From Methanocaldococcus bathoardescens (GTDB lineage: Archaea > AGJL01 > Methanococci > Methanococcales > Methanocaldococcaceae): a DNA stretch of 64,000 nt. Numbering within the stretch: the first letter of the stretch is position 1; each line of letters opens with the position of its first letter. Made by a program: the position numbers and the translations under genes. The DNA lies in NCBI RefSeq assembly GCF_000739065.1, contig NZ_CP009149.1:1-64000 (forward strand). The letters run 5' to 3'. The notes under the pieces are model-generated. The model saw only the letters and a list, made by a program, of their open reading frames with translations, did not search any database and was not told where the DNA came from. Below are positions 20,199 to 29,016 of the stretch, one piece after another.

Positions 20199-20375
20199 TT
20201 AGTAACCTTTTTAACTATATTTAGAAGAGGGGTATTTATACTTTTTATGTGATGACTTTATGACTTTAAGTATGTGGTTATTTGAAATAATTGTAAAATT
20301 CAGTAAAGATTAATTATATAACTACAGTGGGATATAAAATAATTACTATACTTAATTTGAGTGTTAGGTGGTTAT

Positions 20376-21146
20376 ATGACAAATGAACCCTCAGAAATTG
20401 CAAGATTTTCTGGTAAAGGTGTATTGATTACTCCAAAAACTTTAGAGAAACCATTATTAAGATGGGAAAAATTAGAAATAATACTATATAAAGACAAAAT
20501 CGTATTTGAATTTTTAGATAAAAAAATTGAAGCAAAAATAGAAGATATTGAAGATGTGGGGGATGAGTTGCCAAAAAAGGTTATTGATGGTGCTAAATGT
20601 TTATTGGAAGACATTACTTTCCATTCATCAATAGTCATTAAATCCAAAGAATTTGGCAGTATAATGATAGGTTTTGCCCCAGAAACATCACTATATGGAA
20701 AGACTCCAGTGGACAATTTTTTAAGGAAACTGTTTTGTCTATTATTAAATAACAAAGAGGTTAAAATATTGTATGATGTTAAAGAGGAAAATTATGAGAA
20801 TAAAACTTGGGAAAATGGGCATTTAAAATTTATTAAAGAGCGTATTAAAGAGGAATTTGTAGTAAAGATTGAGTATAAATTAGTAGTTGAAGTTTTGAAA
20901 AATAAAGAGGCAAAAATATATGATATATTTAGCAATATAAGGGATGTAGAAATAGAAGAAAAAGATGTTAATGGGGAAATAAAACTAGTATTAAAAATAC
21001 AGCAAAAAAAGAATGGAAAGAGTATAATATCGTATTTATATACTGAAAATAGAAAGGTGAGGTTGTTTTTATTAAGATATATGTTACTATTATTAGATTG
21101 CAAATATGTTGGAATTTTACGGTATCTTCAAGAAACGGTGGAATAG
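20376..21146 (+). CDS. CheF-like archaeal protein (DUF439)
   Basis: A 256-aa protein resembling CheF, the archaeal adaptor that links chemotaxis proteins to the archaellum in haloarchaea. Visible features are an N-terminal beta-rich domain ([20 protein letters not shown]), then a second domain ending with a Leu-rich helix ([16 protein letters not shown]). No che genes are seen here, and I recall none in M. jannaschii, so a taxis role is doubtful. Start chosen at the ATG 4 nt after GGTGG; a GTG at 20361 is in frame. It diverges from guaB. Confidence 0.7.
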   Translation: MTNEPSEIARFSGKGVLITPKTLEKPLLRWEKLEIILYKDKIVFEFLDKKIEAKIEDIEDVGDELPKKVIDGAKCLLEDITFHSSIVIKSKEFGSIMIGFAPETSLYGKTPVDNFLRKLFCLLLNNKEVKILYDVKEENYENKTWENGHLKFIKERIKEEFVVKIEYKLVVEVLKNKEAKIYDIFSNIRDVEIEEKDVNGEIKLVLKIQQKKNGKSIISYLYTENRKVRLFLLRYMLLLLDCKYVGILRYLQETVE

Positions 21147-21237
21147 ATAAAAATTGAGGAATCAACAAGTTTATTTTTAGATACAAATAAAAATTTAGCG
21201 GATGGGATAAAAATTTAAATTCAAGAAAGTATTTTTA

Positions 21238-21327
21238 ATAGGACTTTCGCAGTTTATATATGCAATTTGGAACTTAGATGCCAAGGGCATCAACTTTCCT
21301 TAAAAATTTATTCCTGCGAAGTCCTAT
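21238..21327. repeat. MITE-like element C
   Basis: A 90-bp element with ends ATAGGACTTTCGCAG and CTGCGAAGTCCTAT, in opposite orientation to element B. Central hairpin GATGCC-AAG-GGCATC. CAGTTTATATATG near its left end is TATA-like. Its right end abuts the apgM stop codon (TAA then ATAGGAC on the minus strand), the same junction as element A has with the ATPase stop. Confidence 0.85.
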
Positions 21328-22560
21328 TTAAGCACCAAACTTCTCATTTCTTCCAGTTAAATCTAATAAAATTTTCATTATATGTTCTCCTTTAATCCAG
21401 TGTAAAGCTCCTTTAGCGCATGCAAATTCATTAAATTCTGTAACATCATCAACTCTAATACTCTTCCCCCAAATGACTATTGGAACTGGGTCTGCTGAGT
21501 GGTCTTTCATTTCTATTGGTGTTGAGTGGTCTCCAGTTAATACAAAATAAACTTCATCTTTGTTAATATGCTCAAATACGTAAGAAAGCATTTCATCTAT
21601 CTTCTCTAAAACTTCTTTTTTAAGTTCATATTTACCATCATGGCTTGCTTCATCAGCTCCTTTAACATTCACTAACACGAAATCATATTCTTTTAATGCC
21701 TCAATCAATGCCTTTGCCTTACCCATAAAGTTTGTTTTTGGTGTTCCTGTAGCTCCTTCGACCTCTATAACATCTAAACCAATCATTTTAGCCATTCCTT
21801 TTATTAGTCCAGTTCCACAGATGCAAGCTCCTCTCATGTTGTATTTTTCAGAGAACTTCTCTATCTTTGGAACAACTCCAGCTCCTCTTGGCAATATTAT
21901 GTTAGCAGGCGGCAACCCTTTCTTTCTTCTTTCTTCATTTATTGGGTGGTTGTTTAATTTCTCATAAACAATTCTTAATAATTTATTTAAAATTTCAGCA
22001 GTTCTTTTTGCTTCTTCTGAATTATCTAAAGGTTTTATCTCACTAACTTTAACTCCCTCTTCATGCGGGTCTCCATCACTTACTCTGCATGATAAACCTT
22101 CCCCTCTCAAAACTAAAGCTCCTCTGTATCCTTTTGAAGATTTAAAAATAACTTTAACCCCATCAATCTCTAAACCATCAATCTCTTTCTCTAATTCTTT
22201 AGCTTCTTCTGGACTTATTCTTCCAGCCCTTCTATCTAAAACAACAAAGTTCTCATCAACAGTAGCAAAATTACATCTAAACGCCACATCCCCTTCTTTC
22301 AAATCCAAACCAACACCAAATGCCTCTAAAGGACCTCTACCAGTATAAACTTCATAAGGATTGTAGCCCAAAATAGCTAAGTGAGCTGTGTCACTTCCTG
22401 GTCTTACACCAATATCTATGGCATTCATTAATCCACAAATTCCCTCTTTAGCAATTCTATCCATTGTTGGTATCTTTGCCTCTTTTAAAGGTGTTAAGCC
22501 TTTCTCATTTGGCCTATCTCCCAACCCATCTATAATAAATATAACACACTTTCCTTTCAT
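21328..22560 (-). CDS. apgM: 2,3-bisphosphoglycerate-independent phosphoglycerate mutase (archaeal)
   Basis: A ~410-aa member of the alkaline-phosphatase superfamily that interconverts 3- and 2-phosphoglycerate in glycolysis/gluconeogenesis. CVIFIIDGLGDRPN is the metal site and nucleophile region start, PGSDTAHLAILGYNP contains the catalytic Ser, and NVKGADEASHDG and LTGDHSTPIEMKDHSADPV supply metal ligands. GGTGAGGGAG before the internal ATG at 22560 favours that start over the ATG at 22575. The gene lies directly downstream of the tnpB element on the same strand, so its leader now comes from that element. Confidence 0.95.
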   Translation of the reverse strand: MKGKCVIFIIDGLGDRPNEKGLTPLKEAKIPTMDRIAKEGICGLMNAIDIGVRPGSDTAHLAILGYNPYEVYTGRGPLEAFGVGLDLKEGDVAFRCNFATVDENFVVLDRRAGRISPEEAKELEKEIDGLEIDGVKVIFKSSKGYRGALVLRGEGLSCRVSDGDPHEEGVKVSEIKPLDNSEEAKRTAEILNKLLRIVYEKLNNHPINEERRKKGLPPANIILPRGAGVVPKIEKFSEKYNMRGACICGTGLIKGMAKMIGLDVIEVEGATGTPKTNFMGKAKALIEALKEYDFVLVNVKGADEASHDGKYELKKEVLEKIDEMLSYVFEHINKDEVYFVLTGDHSTPIEMKDHSADPVPIVIWGKSIRVDDVTEFNEFACAKGALHWIKGEHIMKILLDLTGRNEKFGA

Positions 22561-22591
22561 TCTCTCCCTCACCATTATCTATCGCTAAGGA

Positions 22592-22611
22592 AGCTCCGAG
22601 CTTTAGCTCGG
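22592..22611. repeat. Hairpin at the tnpB 3' end
   Basis: CTCCGAGC-TTTA-GCTCGGAG, a perfect 8-bp stem with a 4-nt loop, just after the tnpB stop codon and before apgM. It may be the subterminal recognition hairpin of the element, part of the guide RNA that overlaps tnpB 3' ends, or a terminator. It shares stem design, loop and flanks (GGAA before, AGGA after) with 23921-23940. Confidence 0.8.
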
Positions 22612-22618
22612 AGAGGAA

Positions 22619-23710
22619 TTAAGCTTGTTTAGAAGCTACTTTTTTAGCAATATTTATTGAAGCATTCAAATCCCTATCAATCTCTAAACCGCATTTTGGA
22701 CAAACAAATATTCTCTCATTTTTTAATCTCCTATTAACATAACCACATCTACTACAGGTTTTAGAAGTATTTCTCGGAGAAATCTCAACAACTGGAACCC
22801 CTTCTAACTTTGCTTTGTATTTTATCTTTTTAATCAAATCAGCATAACTCCATATATGTAATGCCTTCCTAATATTTTTTGGTTTTGATTTATTAAGCTT
22901 ACTCTTTTTTAATCCCTTTAACTTCTCTAATACAATCCCGGCATTATACTGCTTTGCTTTTTTAACAATCTCCTTAGAAATTACATGATTAATATATTTT
23001 GAATAATTGCTAATTTTATTGCCCACTTTTGTATATTTGTTAAAGTTCCTCTTCTGTCTGCTTTGAATTCTTGCCCTATACTTTTCTAATTTCTTCTTAT
23101 ACTCTTTAACTATTTCCCCATCAAACCTTAAAATCTCCCTCCCCTTACTATCTGCAACGACAACCAAATTATAAACACCCAAATCAACACCAAACCATAG
23201 AGTTGGTTTATACGGCTCTTTTTCTTCAACTTTTATAGACAAATAAGCATAGTAATCATTACCTTCTTTTTTAATAACCAACCTTCCAAACGTCCCATTT
23301 TGTAAATATTTTTTGTATTTCTTTGGAATATATAGTGGGATAAAAACTCTCTTTCCACACAATGGGATGATTAAACCCTCATTTTCATATTTATAATCAA
23401 CTGATTTGTAAGAAACCATTAAAGTGTTAAATATTGGTTTTTTATTGGGATTTAGTTTTATAGAACTTCTTAATATCTGTATAGCCCAATTCATAGCATC
23501 TTGAAGAGAGTTGGAATATAAGTTGGGATACTTTTCCCTTAATTCTTTATATCCGTAAGAGTGGAGCTTTCTGTCTGTGATTTTTCCATCATTCCAGGAT
23601 ATATCAATCCAATCATTTACGGCATTTTTGAAATCAATTAGTGTTTTTTCTAACATAAACATTTTGTTTGTCCTTAATGGCTTTATTTTCATTTTTAATG
23701 ATAATTTCAT
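22619..23710 (-). CDS. tnpB: TnpB RNA-guided nuclease (IS200/IS605 OrfB)
   Basis: A ~363-aa TnpB, ancestor-type of Cas12. All three RuvC residues are present: Asp in WFGVDLGVYNLVVV, Glu in GIVLEKLKGLKK, and Asp in GLEIDRDLNASINI. The zinc ribbon is CSRCGYVNRRL with CPKCG. The N-terminal wedge region begins KIKPLRTNK. Start taken at the ATG of MKLSLKMK. No tnpA lies nearby. In characterised systems the guide (omega) RNA overlaps the 3' end of tnpB, here near 22580-22700, and the element end acts as the guide junction. A TATA-like TTTATATATTG (minus) lies near 23756-23766. Likely functional as a nuclease. Confidence 0.95.
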   Translation of the reverse strand: MKLSLKMKIKPLRTNKMFMLEKTLIDFKNAVNDWIDISWNDGKITDRKLHSYGYKELREKYPNLYSNSLQDAMNWAIQILRSSIKLNPNKKPIFNTLMVSYKSVDYKYENEGLIIPLCGKRVFIPLYIPKKYKKYLQNGTFGRLVIKKEGNDYYAYLSIKVEEKEPYKPTLWFGVDLGVYNLVVVADSKGREILRFDGEIVKEYKKKLEKYRARIQSRQKRNFNKYTKVGNKISNYSKYINHVISKEIVKKAKQYNAGIVLEKLKGLKKSKLNKSKPKNIRKALHIWSYADLIKKIKYKAKLEGVPVVEISPRNTSKTCSRCGYVNRRLKNERIFVCPKCGLEIDRDLNASINIAKKVASKQA

Positions 23711-23835
23711 AATAACCACAATATGTGAATTTTATATTACGCAGTATGATTGAAACAATATATAAACTTTTGCGTTAGTAAAATTTTACGCAGAATAGTA
23801 AGATTTATATATAAATAAAGCAACATTATTTATTG

Positions 23836-23951
23836 AGGGTAGCTCTGACCCTGCCCGATGACACCAACCTGTCCAATGACTCCTCGGCGACGAGGATGAG
23901 AGGGCGTTCCGTGTTGGAACCTCCACCCTTTAGGGTGGAGAGGAGGTCAGA
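23836..23951 (+). ncRNA. GC-rich structured RNA with its own promoter (candidate hgc-type or omega-like RNA)
   Basis: A ~116-nt GC-rich island in AT-rich DNA. A closing stem TCTGACC/GGTCAGA (23844-23850 with 23945-23951) surrounds GCCC/GGGC (23853-23856 with 23902-23905) enclosing hairpin TCCTCG-GCGA-CGAGGA (23881-23896, GNRA tetraloop). Two more hairpins follow, GTTCC-GTGTT-GGAAC (23906-23920) and CTCCACCC-TTTA-GGGTGGAG (23921-23940). A TATA box TTTATATATAAAT at ~23804-23816 places transcription start near 23836. It could be one of the high-GC RNAs known from M. jannaschii by GC screening, or a guide RNA scaffold of a TnpB element. Its 3' end overlaps the convergent amylase stop codon. Confidence 0.75.
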
Positions 23952-25392
23952 CAATTATAAATCCTCCAAATGCATCATGTTTTTTATCATTTTTATCTTT
24001 ATCTCCTTTTTTATCTTGGTTATAAATACTTTCTGTATCCTCTATATCATTGTTTGCTATTATGATATCTGGTTTTACAGAATTTTCTTCATTTATATTT
24101 TGTGTATCTTTTTCTTTCTGATTGTCTATAATGTTTTGATTATTTTTTGATTTAGAATTTTTGTCGATATCTTTGTTAATTTCCAATTTATTTAATACTT
24201 CTTTTATATGGTATTCAAAATCATATAAAATGTTCAAATAATTTGCATACGCGTCAAAGGGTGAATCAAAGTGACTAAAATAAGTATGAACATCCATGTC
24301 TCCAAAACCTTTAGTGCATTGATAATAAAAGTTGTCACTTGTTTGTAAAACTTTATACATCTTATAAATTTCATCAAATTTTCCTAATTTCTTTAATTTA
24401 TTTTCATTTTCTTTTATAAATACTCCAATATCCTTTAATTTTTCAAATGATATTCTCTGCATCTTATTTCCTAACCATGCACTTACATCTCTCTCAGTAT
24501 CTGCCCATGATATTGTAGAGAATTCATGCACATAAATTTCTCCTCTCGGCTCCAATCTCTCAACAACCTCACTGACATTAACAACCTCTAAATGCTCATG
24601 TTTAGCTATCTCTATAGGCAAATATCTTAAAAATTCAAATATTCCTGTTTCTTTCCAGTGATGCTCTCCAAATGTCTCATAGTCCATATAGATGTTTATA
24701 ACCTCCCCTGGTGTTGAAGCCAGCCACGTAGCATATTTATCAGCTGTTAATGGATATTGGTTCCAATCTCTTGCTGAAAACCTAAAGCCGATATCATCAC
24801 TTAATCTATAATTTCTCAGCAAAATATTCATACCATCTGGTGATTGGTAGAGATAATTTGGACTTCTCCAACCTAAAATTTTTTCTATCCCTTCTGTAAA
24901 TATTGCCTCAAACCCTAAATCTTTTGCTATCTTTGCAATTCTATTGTTGTATATTAGCTCAGTATTTCTAAATACCTTAGCTTTAAAGCCAAATATATCT
25001 TTATAAAGCTTTTTATGCATCTCAATATCTTCAATAAACTCTTCCTCACTCTCAAATAAACTTGATAATGAGTGATGATAAGTTTCAGCAATTAGTTCAA
25101 CATTTCCTGTTTTCACCAAATCTTTGAATAAATCTAACACATAATCATTAAACTCCAAAGCCTGCTCTATAAAAATTCCAGTAATTGAATAATTTACTTT
25201 AAAATCATATTCGTCAATAAGCTCTAATATCAACTCATTTGCAGGAATGTAGCATTTATTAGCTACTTTGTTAAAAATTTCTTTATTTAATTTTGTATCT
25301 ACATATTTTTCCCATAATGAATTTCCTCTCCTATTAATGTCTTTATTTAATCTGTGTGGTTGATGAACTTCGAAATTGAATGTTATTAACAT
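23947..25392 (-). CDS. GH57 alpha-amylase
   Basis: A 481-aa cytosolic glycoside hydrolase that cleaves alpha-1,4 glucans. The N-terminal TFNFEVHQPHRLNK, the nucleophile Glu in KVFRNTELIYNN, the acid/base Asp in NIYMDYETFGEHH and the WADTERDVSAWLGN segment define GH57. The last ~75 residues are a low-complexity Asn/Lys/Asp tail ending AFGGFIIV, whose stop codon lies in the GC-rich RNA element, so the original terminus may have been altered. Start chosen at the ATG after GAGATGAT. It is last in a leftward pair with the glucoamylase gene. Confidence 0.93.
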   Translation of the reverse strand: MLITFNFEVHQPHRLNKDINRRGNSLWEKYVDTKLNKEIFNKVANKCYIPANELILELIDEYDFKVNYSITGIFIEQALEFNDYVLDLFKDLVKTGNVELIAETYHHSLSSLFESEEEFIEDIEMHKKLYKDIFGFKAKVFRNTELIYNNRIAKIAKDLGFEAIFTEGIEKILGWRSPNYLYQSPDGMNILLRNYRLSDDIGFRFSARDWNQYPLTADKYATWLASTPGEVINIYMDYETFGEHHWKETGIFEFLRYLPIEIAKHEHLEVVNVSEVVERLEPRGEIYVHEFSTISWADTERDVSAWLGNKMQRISFEKLKDIGVFIKENENKLKKLGKFDEIYKMYKVLQTSDNFYYQCTKGFGDMDVHTYFSHFDSPFDAYANYLNILYDFEYHIKEVLNKLEINKDIDKNSKSKNNQNIIDNQKEKDTQNINEENSVKPDIIIANNDIEDTESIYNQDKKGDKDKNDKKHDAFGGFIIV

Positions 25393-25435
25393 AACTATCA
25401 TCTCAAAAATTTTGTAATTTTTATTAAGTTTGAAC

Positions 25436-27274
25436 TTATGGTATTATAATATCATCATTTTCATATATATAGATAAGAAACATTGCATTACTCCATCCTA
25501 AAGGCATAGCAGACATTGGAATGCCAAGCTCTTTATGTATCTGCTCTGGAAACAACCCATTAAAACTGTATTTCATTACCCAATCAAATAGTTTTTTAGA
25601 TTTTTGCAAATATCTATCTGCTCTATCATCATTTTTCTCTTTTAAAACCTTAGATAACCTTCTATAGTATAAAGAAAGCCATAGTGTAGTTATAATCCAT
25701 GGATTTCCTCCAAAGTAGATATCTCCCGGATATCTTCCAATCCCACCCACCTTGTATTTAAATGCCTTTTCAATAGCTTCAGCAGTTTTTATCATCCTTT
25801 CATCATCAACATCAATTAAATTGAATGGATAGCTCAACCCCAATATGCTTGTATCTATCTCTTTATTTAGAGGATTTATTGATTTAGCAAATCTCTCCTC
25901 ATCTTTCAAATAGAATCTCTTTGAAGCCTCATATTTTAAAAATTCAATGGTCTTTTCCCAATGTTTAACCTTATCTCTCTTATCAACTGCCTTACTCATG
26001 CTATAAGCACATTTCAACCCAGCGTAGATAGCACCCATTGTATATGCAAAAACCCCAAATTTTTCTTCCCATAAATCAAAGCATGGTGTGAAGTTTAAAG
26101 CAGCCAAATTTAAATAATTTCCAGCTTTTTCAATAGTATTCCAGTATCTCTTAACAAATTTTCTATCTCCGCTTAATCTATAATGCACATCCATAGCCCA
26201 TAACATAGAACCGATTTGGTCAATCTGCATTGCCGTTAATCTTGGTTTTCCATTAACATAATAATTTTGTAGCCATGAACCATCATCATTTTGTATTTTA
26301 GACATGAATTCAAAAAATCTATCAGGAATTCCTCTAATTCCAAATAAATCTAATGCAATTGCTATATAAGCTCCATCCCTCCCCCATACATACCTATAAT
26401 CAGGATGCAAAGAAGGAGCTGCTATAATCCCTCCATCTTTATCACACAGCATTAAAAGAGTCATTAAAGCCCTTTTGGCTATAGAGTATATTTCCTTATT
26501 TGAACGAAATTCGGGATGGATGCATCTTTTTATATCTCCTATAACATTTTTCCAATAATTCATTGAGAGATTTTCAATGTGCTCATTGTTATCCATTATA
26601 ATCTTTAGTTGTTCAGTAATTATTGAAAAATCTCCATCAAATTTTTGTGGAAGTATATAGATGTTGAATGCTAAGCTTCTTTTCTCATCAATTTCTATAT
26701 TCCATGATATGGCACTATCGGTCATTAATCCATAGCTTTCTTTATGCTCCATTAATATCCCATTTTCAATATCTACGTATGCACTATTTTTGCTGTATCT
26801 ATTTCCACATTGAAATGAATCTATCTTTTTATCACTTCCAATGCAGAAAATGTATTTTTCATCATACTTAACAATACATCCATCTTCTAAAAACCTTACA
26901 GTATTTTTTGTAGGATTTTCTCCAATTCTCAAACTTTCATAAAAAAATAATTTAAAATTCAATTTTTTGTCGAGTTTATTTTTTATATGCAATCTTCTAA
27001 TGAGTACATTATGTGAAACAGGAACGAAATCCTTAATTGTTAATATAATCTTATCATCTTCTAATATAGTTTTGAATATGTTAGTTTCTTCAATATATTT
27101 TTGGGATATGTCCCAATCATTATCCCAGTGCCATTTTGCTTTTTTATCATAGATTGCCAATGCAGAGTCAAAGAAATGAGTTTCATAACCTACATGTGGA
27201 TAAAAAATATAGCTAATCTCTCCATAATCTCCAATTTTAACTAATAAGCTATTATTTCCAACAATTCCGCCCAT
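25436..27274 (-). CDS. GH15 glucoamylase / glucodextranase-type
   Basis: A ~612-aa enzyme that releases glucose from non-reducing ends of glycogen or starch. An N-terminal beta-sandwich (~1-250) is followed by an (alpha/alpha)6 barrel: YVWGRDGAYIAIALDLFG contains the catalytic-site Arg-Asp, DGSWLQNYYVNGKP and LWEEKFGVFAYTMGAIYAG follow, and the general base Glu is in FPEQIHKELG near the end. The ATG 27274 after CGTGATTT was preferred to the GTG at 27283. No signal peptide, so it acts in the cytoplasm on stored glycogen. Confidence 0.93.
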   Translation of the reverse strand: MGGIVGNNSLLVKIGDYGEISYIFYPHVGYETHFFDSALAIYDKKAKWHWDNDWDISQKYIEETNIFKTILEDDKIILTIKDFVPVSHNVLIRRLHIKNKLDKKLNFKLFFYESLRIGENPTKNTVRFLEDGCIVKYDEKYIFCIGSDKKIDSFQCGNRYSKNSAYVDIENGILMEHKESYGLMTDSAISWNIEIDEKRSLAFNIYILPQKFDGDFSIITEQLKIIMDNNEHIENLSMNYWKNVIGDIKRCIHPEFRSNKEIYSIAKRALMTLLMLCDKDGGIIAAPSLHPDYRYVWGRDGAYIAIALDLFGIRGIPDRFFEFMSKIQNDDGSWLQNYYVNGKPRLTAMQIDQIGSMLWAMDVHYRLSGDRKFVKRYWNTIEKAGNYLNLAALNFTPCFDLWEEKFGVFAYTMGAIYAGLKCAYSMSKAVDKRDKVKHWEKTIEFLKYEASKRFYLKDEERFAKSINPLNKEIDTSILGLSYPFNLIDVDDERMIKTAEAIEKAFKYKVGGIGRYPGDIYFGGNPWIITTLWLSLYYRRLSKVLKEKNDDRADRYLQKSKKLFDWVMKYSFNGLFPEQIHKELGIPMSAMPLGWSNAMFLIYIYENDDIIIP

Positions 27275-27344
27275 ATAAATCACGCTAAAAATTAATTAAA
27301 AAAATAAACTGAATTTTAATAATTAAAAATAAATTTAAAATTTC

Positions 27345-27557
27345 CTATTTCAGTTTAATAACCCACTTTTTCTCATCCTTCAATACAAATATTTTGTCTT
27401 CTCTTGCTAACCATCCAATAGCCATTTTTACAATATTAGAATTGTATCCTTCTTTTCTTAAGATTTTTTCTATTTGAGATAAGCTCTTTTCTCCTTCTTC
27501 TAATAAATGGTAGATTCTTCCAGCAGTTTCACCAATTTTTCCCCACATATCTTCCAT
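27345..27557 (-). CDS. Small winged-helix protein (DUF2582-like)
   Basis: A 70-aa winged-helix domain: KIGETAGRIYHLLEEGEK is helix 1, SQIEKILRKEGYNSNIVKMA holds the helix-turn-helix, and FVLKDEKKWVIKLK is the wing. GAGGGAT precedes the ATG. It sits between glycogen-related genes on the same strand and may regulate them, but no operator is identifiable. The 180-bp gap upstream (27558-27737) has no gene or clear element; it holds an imperfect inverted copy of the GT4 gene end near 27706-27760. Confidence 0.8.
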   Translation of the reverse strand: MEDMWGKIGETAGRIYHLLEEGEKSLSQIEKILRKEGYNSNIVKMAIGWLAREDKIFVLKDEKKWVIKLK

Positions 27558-27737
27558 ATTATCCCTCGAAACTTTTAGAAAAAGTTTGATAAAATTTTTA
27601 CGATTTTGTAGCCAGAAAGCAGACCTTCTGTTAAACGAACCTTAATGGATTTGTAACTGAAGCTTATGCTTTGGTTTCATCAAAATAAAATTATGGGACA
27701 TGGAAATAGATGGAGGAATTCCATATGCCTCTAAGCA

Positions 27738-28910
27738 TTATTTTCCCATCATTTCCATAGCTATTTTATAAACATTCACAGTCTCTTTGGCTATATTGTC
27801 CCAGCTATATTTTTCATAAACATCTTTTTTGGCATTATTAACTATATACTCTCTAAATCCTAAATCTGATAAAACTCTATCAACTCCCCAAGCAATTGAA
27901 TCAGGATTTTTTGGATAAACCCAAACACCATTGAGTTCATGCTTTATAATCTCTCTCAATCCCCCAACTGAACTAACAACTACTGGTGCACCAGCAGCCA
28001 TAGCTTCTAAAGCTACAATACCAAAAGGTTCATAAACTGATGGAATTACGACAACATCTGCAGATTTGTAGAGTTTTTTTAACATATCTCCATTAACAAA
28101 TCCTAAAAAAACTACCTTATGCCTAACTCCCAACTGATAGCATAAATCCTCCAAATAGTTTCTCATATCTCCAGAACCTGCTATAACCAATTTTGCATTG
28201 TGCCTTTCAAGAATTTTTGGCATTGCCCTTATTAAATACTCAACTCCTTTTTGATATGTTAATCTTCCAACAAACAAAATCATTTTTTCATCATCTTGAA
28301 CGCCTATACTTCTTCTAAAATTTACTCTCTCTTCCCAACTTAGATTAATATCAAATTCCCATGGATTTATGCCATTGTAAACGACTTTAACTTTATCTTC
28401 TGGTGTATTGAATATAGAACAAATCTCCTCCTTTAAAGAATGACTTACAGTTATTACTTGGCAAGATTCATAAGTTGAAAGATATTCTATTGTATGTATT
28501 GCCTTTGAGTCATCTGAATGCAATCCCCCACATCTTCCAATCTCTGTGCTATGTATTGACTGAACATAAGGCATTTTACAGGCATGTTTTAAATTAGCTC
28601 CAACAAAGTGTGTCATCCAATCATGGCAGTGTATTACATCATAATTATCAATTCCCAAAATGCCTAACTTTTTTTCCATCTCTTCAGCCATAAACATAGT
28701 CCAAGTTAAAAAATGTGGGTGAGTTATTGGCCTTACTCTATAGACATTTACTCCATTCATGTTTTCATAATCAGGCAAATCATAGCCAACAGATATAACA
28801 TCCACTTCATGCCCATTTCTAACTAATCCCTCTGCTAAACCTTTACAATGAATGGCTAAACCTCCAATAATTCTTGGGGGATATTCCCATGTCACCATAG
28901 CAATTCTCAT
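27738..28910 (-). CDS. GT4-family glycosyltransferase (glycogen synthase-like)
   Basis: A 390-aa GT-B enzyme. The N-terminal domain begins MRIAMVTWEYPPRIIGGLA with the nucleotide-sugar loop GGL, and the C-terminal domain has ILFVGRLTYQKGVEYLIRA and the EX7E motif in PSVYEPFGIVALEAMAAG. It is divergently arranged with the GT5-like glycogen synthase (106-bp gap), which suggests joint control and a role in alpha-glucan synthesis, though other sugar acceptors cannot be excluded. Confidence 0.9.
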   Translation of the reverse strand: MRIAMVTWEYPPRIIGGLAIHCKGLAEGLVRNGHEVDVISVGYDLPDYENMNGVNVYRVRPITHPHFLTWTMFMAEEMEKKLGILGIDNYDVIHCHDWMTHFVGANLKHACKMPYVQSIHSTEIGRCGGLHSDDSKAIHTIEYLSTYESCQVITVSHSLKEEICSIFNTPEDKVKVVYNGINPWEFDINLSWEERVNFRRSIGVQDDEKMILFVGRLTYQKGVEYLIRAMPKILERHNAKLVIAGSGDMRNYLEDLCYQLGVRHKVVFLGFVNGDMLKKLYKSADVVVIPSVYEPFGIVALEAMAAGAPVVVSSVGGLREIIKHELNGVWVYPKNPDSIAWGVDRVLSDLGFREYIVNNAKKDVYEKYSWDNIAKETVNVYKIAMEMMGK

Positions 28911-29016
28911 AATATCATCATAAAGTTTGTAGTAAGGTTTAAATAATCTTTAATAAAATATCTCAATATTATATAACATTGTATATGTTATGTGATATAA
29001 AAATGTTGTGATAAAT

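Larger units (their letters stand above)
22585..23951 (-). mobile_element. IS200/IS605-type element with tnpB only (boundaries approximate)
   Basis: Contains an intact tnpB and no tnpA. Two hairpins of the same design lie near its ends, both reading on the plus strand as CTCC-nnnn-TTTA-nnnn-GGAG followed by AGGA: 22592-22611 (GAGC/GCTC) and 23921-23940 (ACCC/GGGT). IS200/IS605 transposases recognise subterminal hairpins placed in one orientation, so these may mark the element ends. No target duplication is expected. Exact ends cannot be fixed without an empty site. Confidence 0.6.

Noticed and set aside
21110-21215. Possible duplicated 3' end of the CheF-like gene (GATAAAAATT repeated)
   Set aside because: Only a short AT-rich match, no hairpin element between the copies and no coding-level pattern like that at guaB.
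23720-23800. TTACGCA and TGCGTTA motifs between tnpB and the RNA as a third Lrp-type operator
   Set aside because: The half-sites do not form the ACG-N5-CGT arrangement seen at the ACDS promoters.
23833-24150. 105-residue open frame across the GC-rich RNA
   Set aside because: It runs through the hairpins and antisense to the amylase gene, with no ribosome site at its start; the RNA fold explains the sequence better.
27558-27737. Gap between the GT4 and winged-helix genes considered as a small RNA or gene remnant
   Set aside because: No coherent reading frame, GC island or conserved-looking stem beyond an imperfect inverted copy of the GT4 gene end; it may be a terminator.
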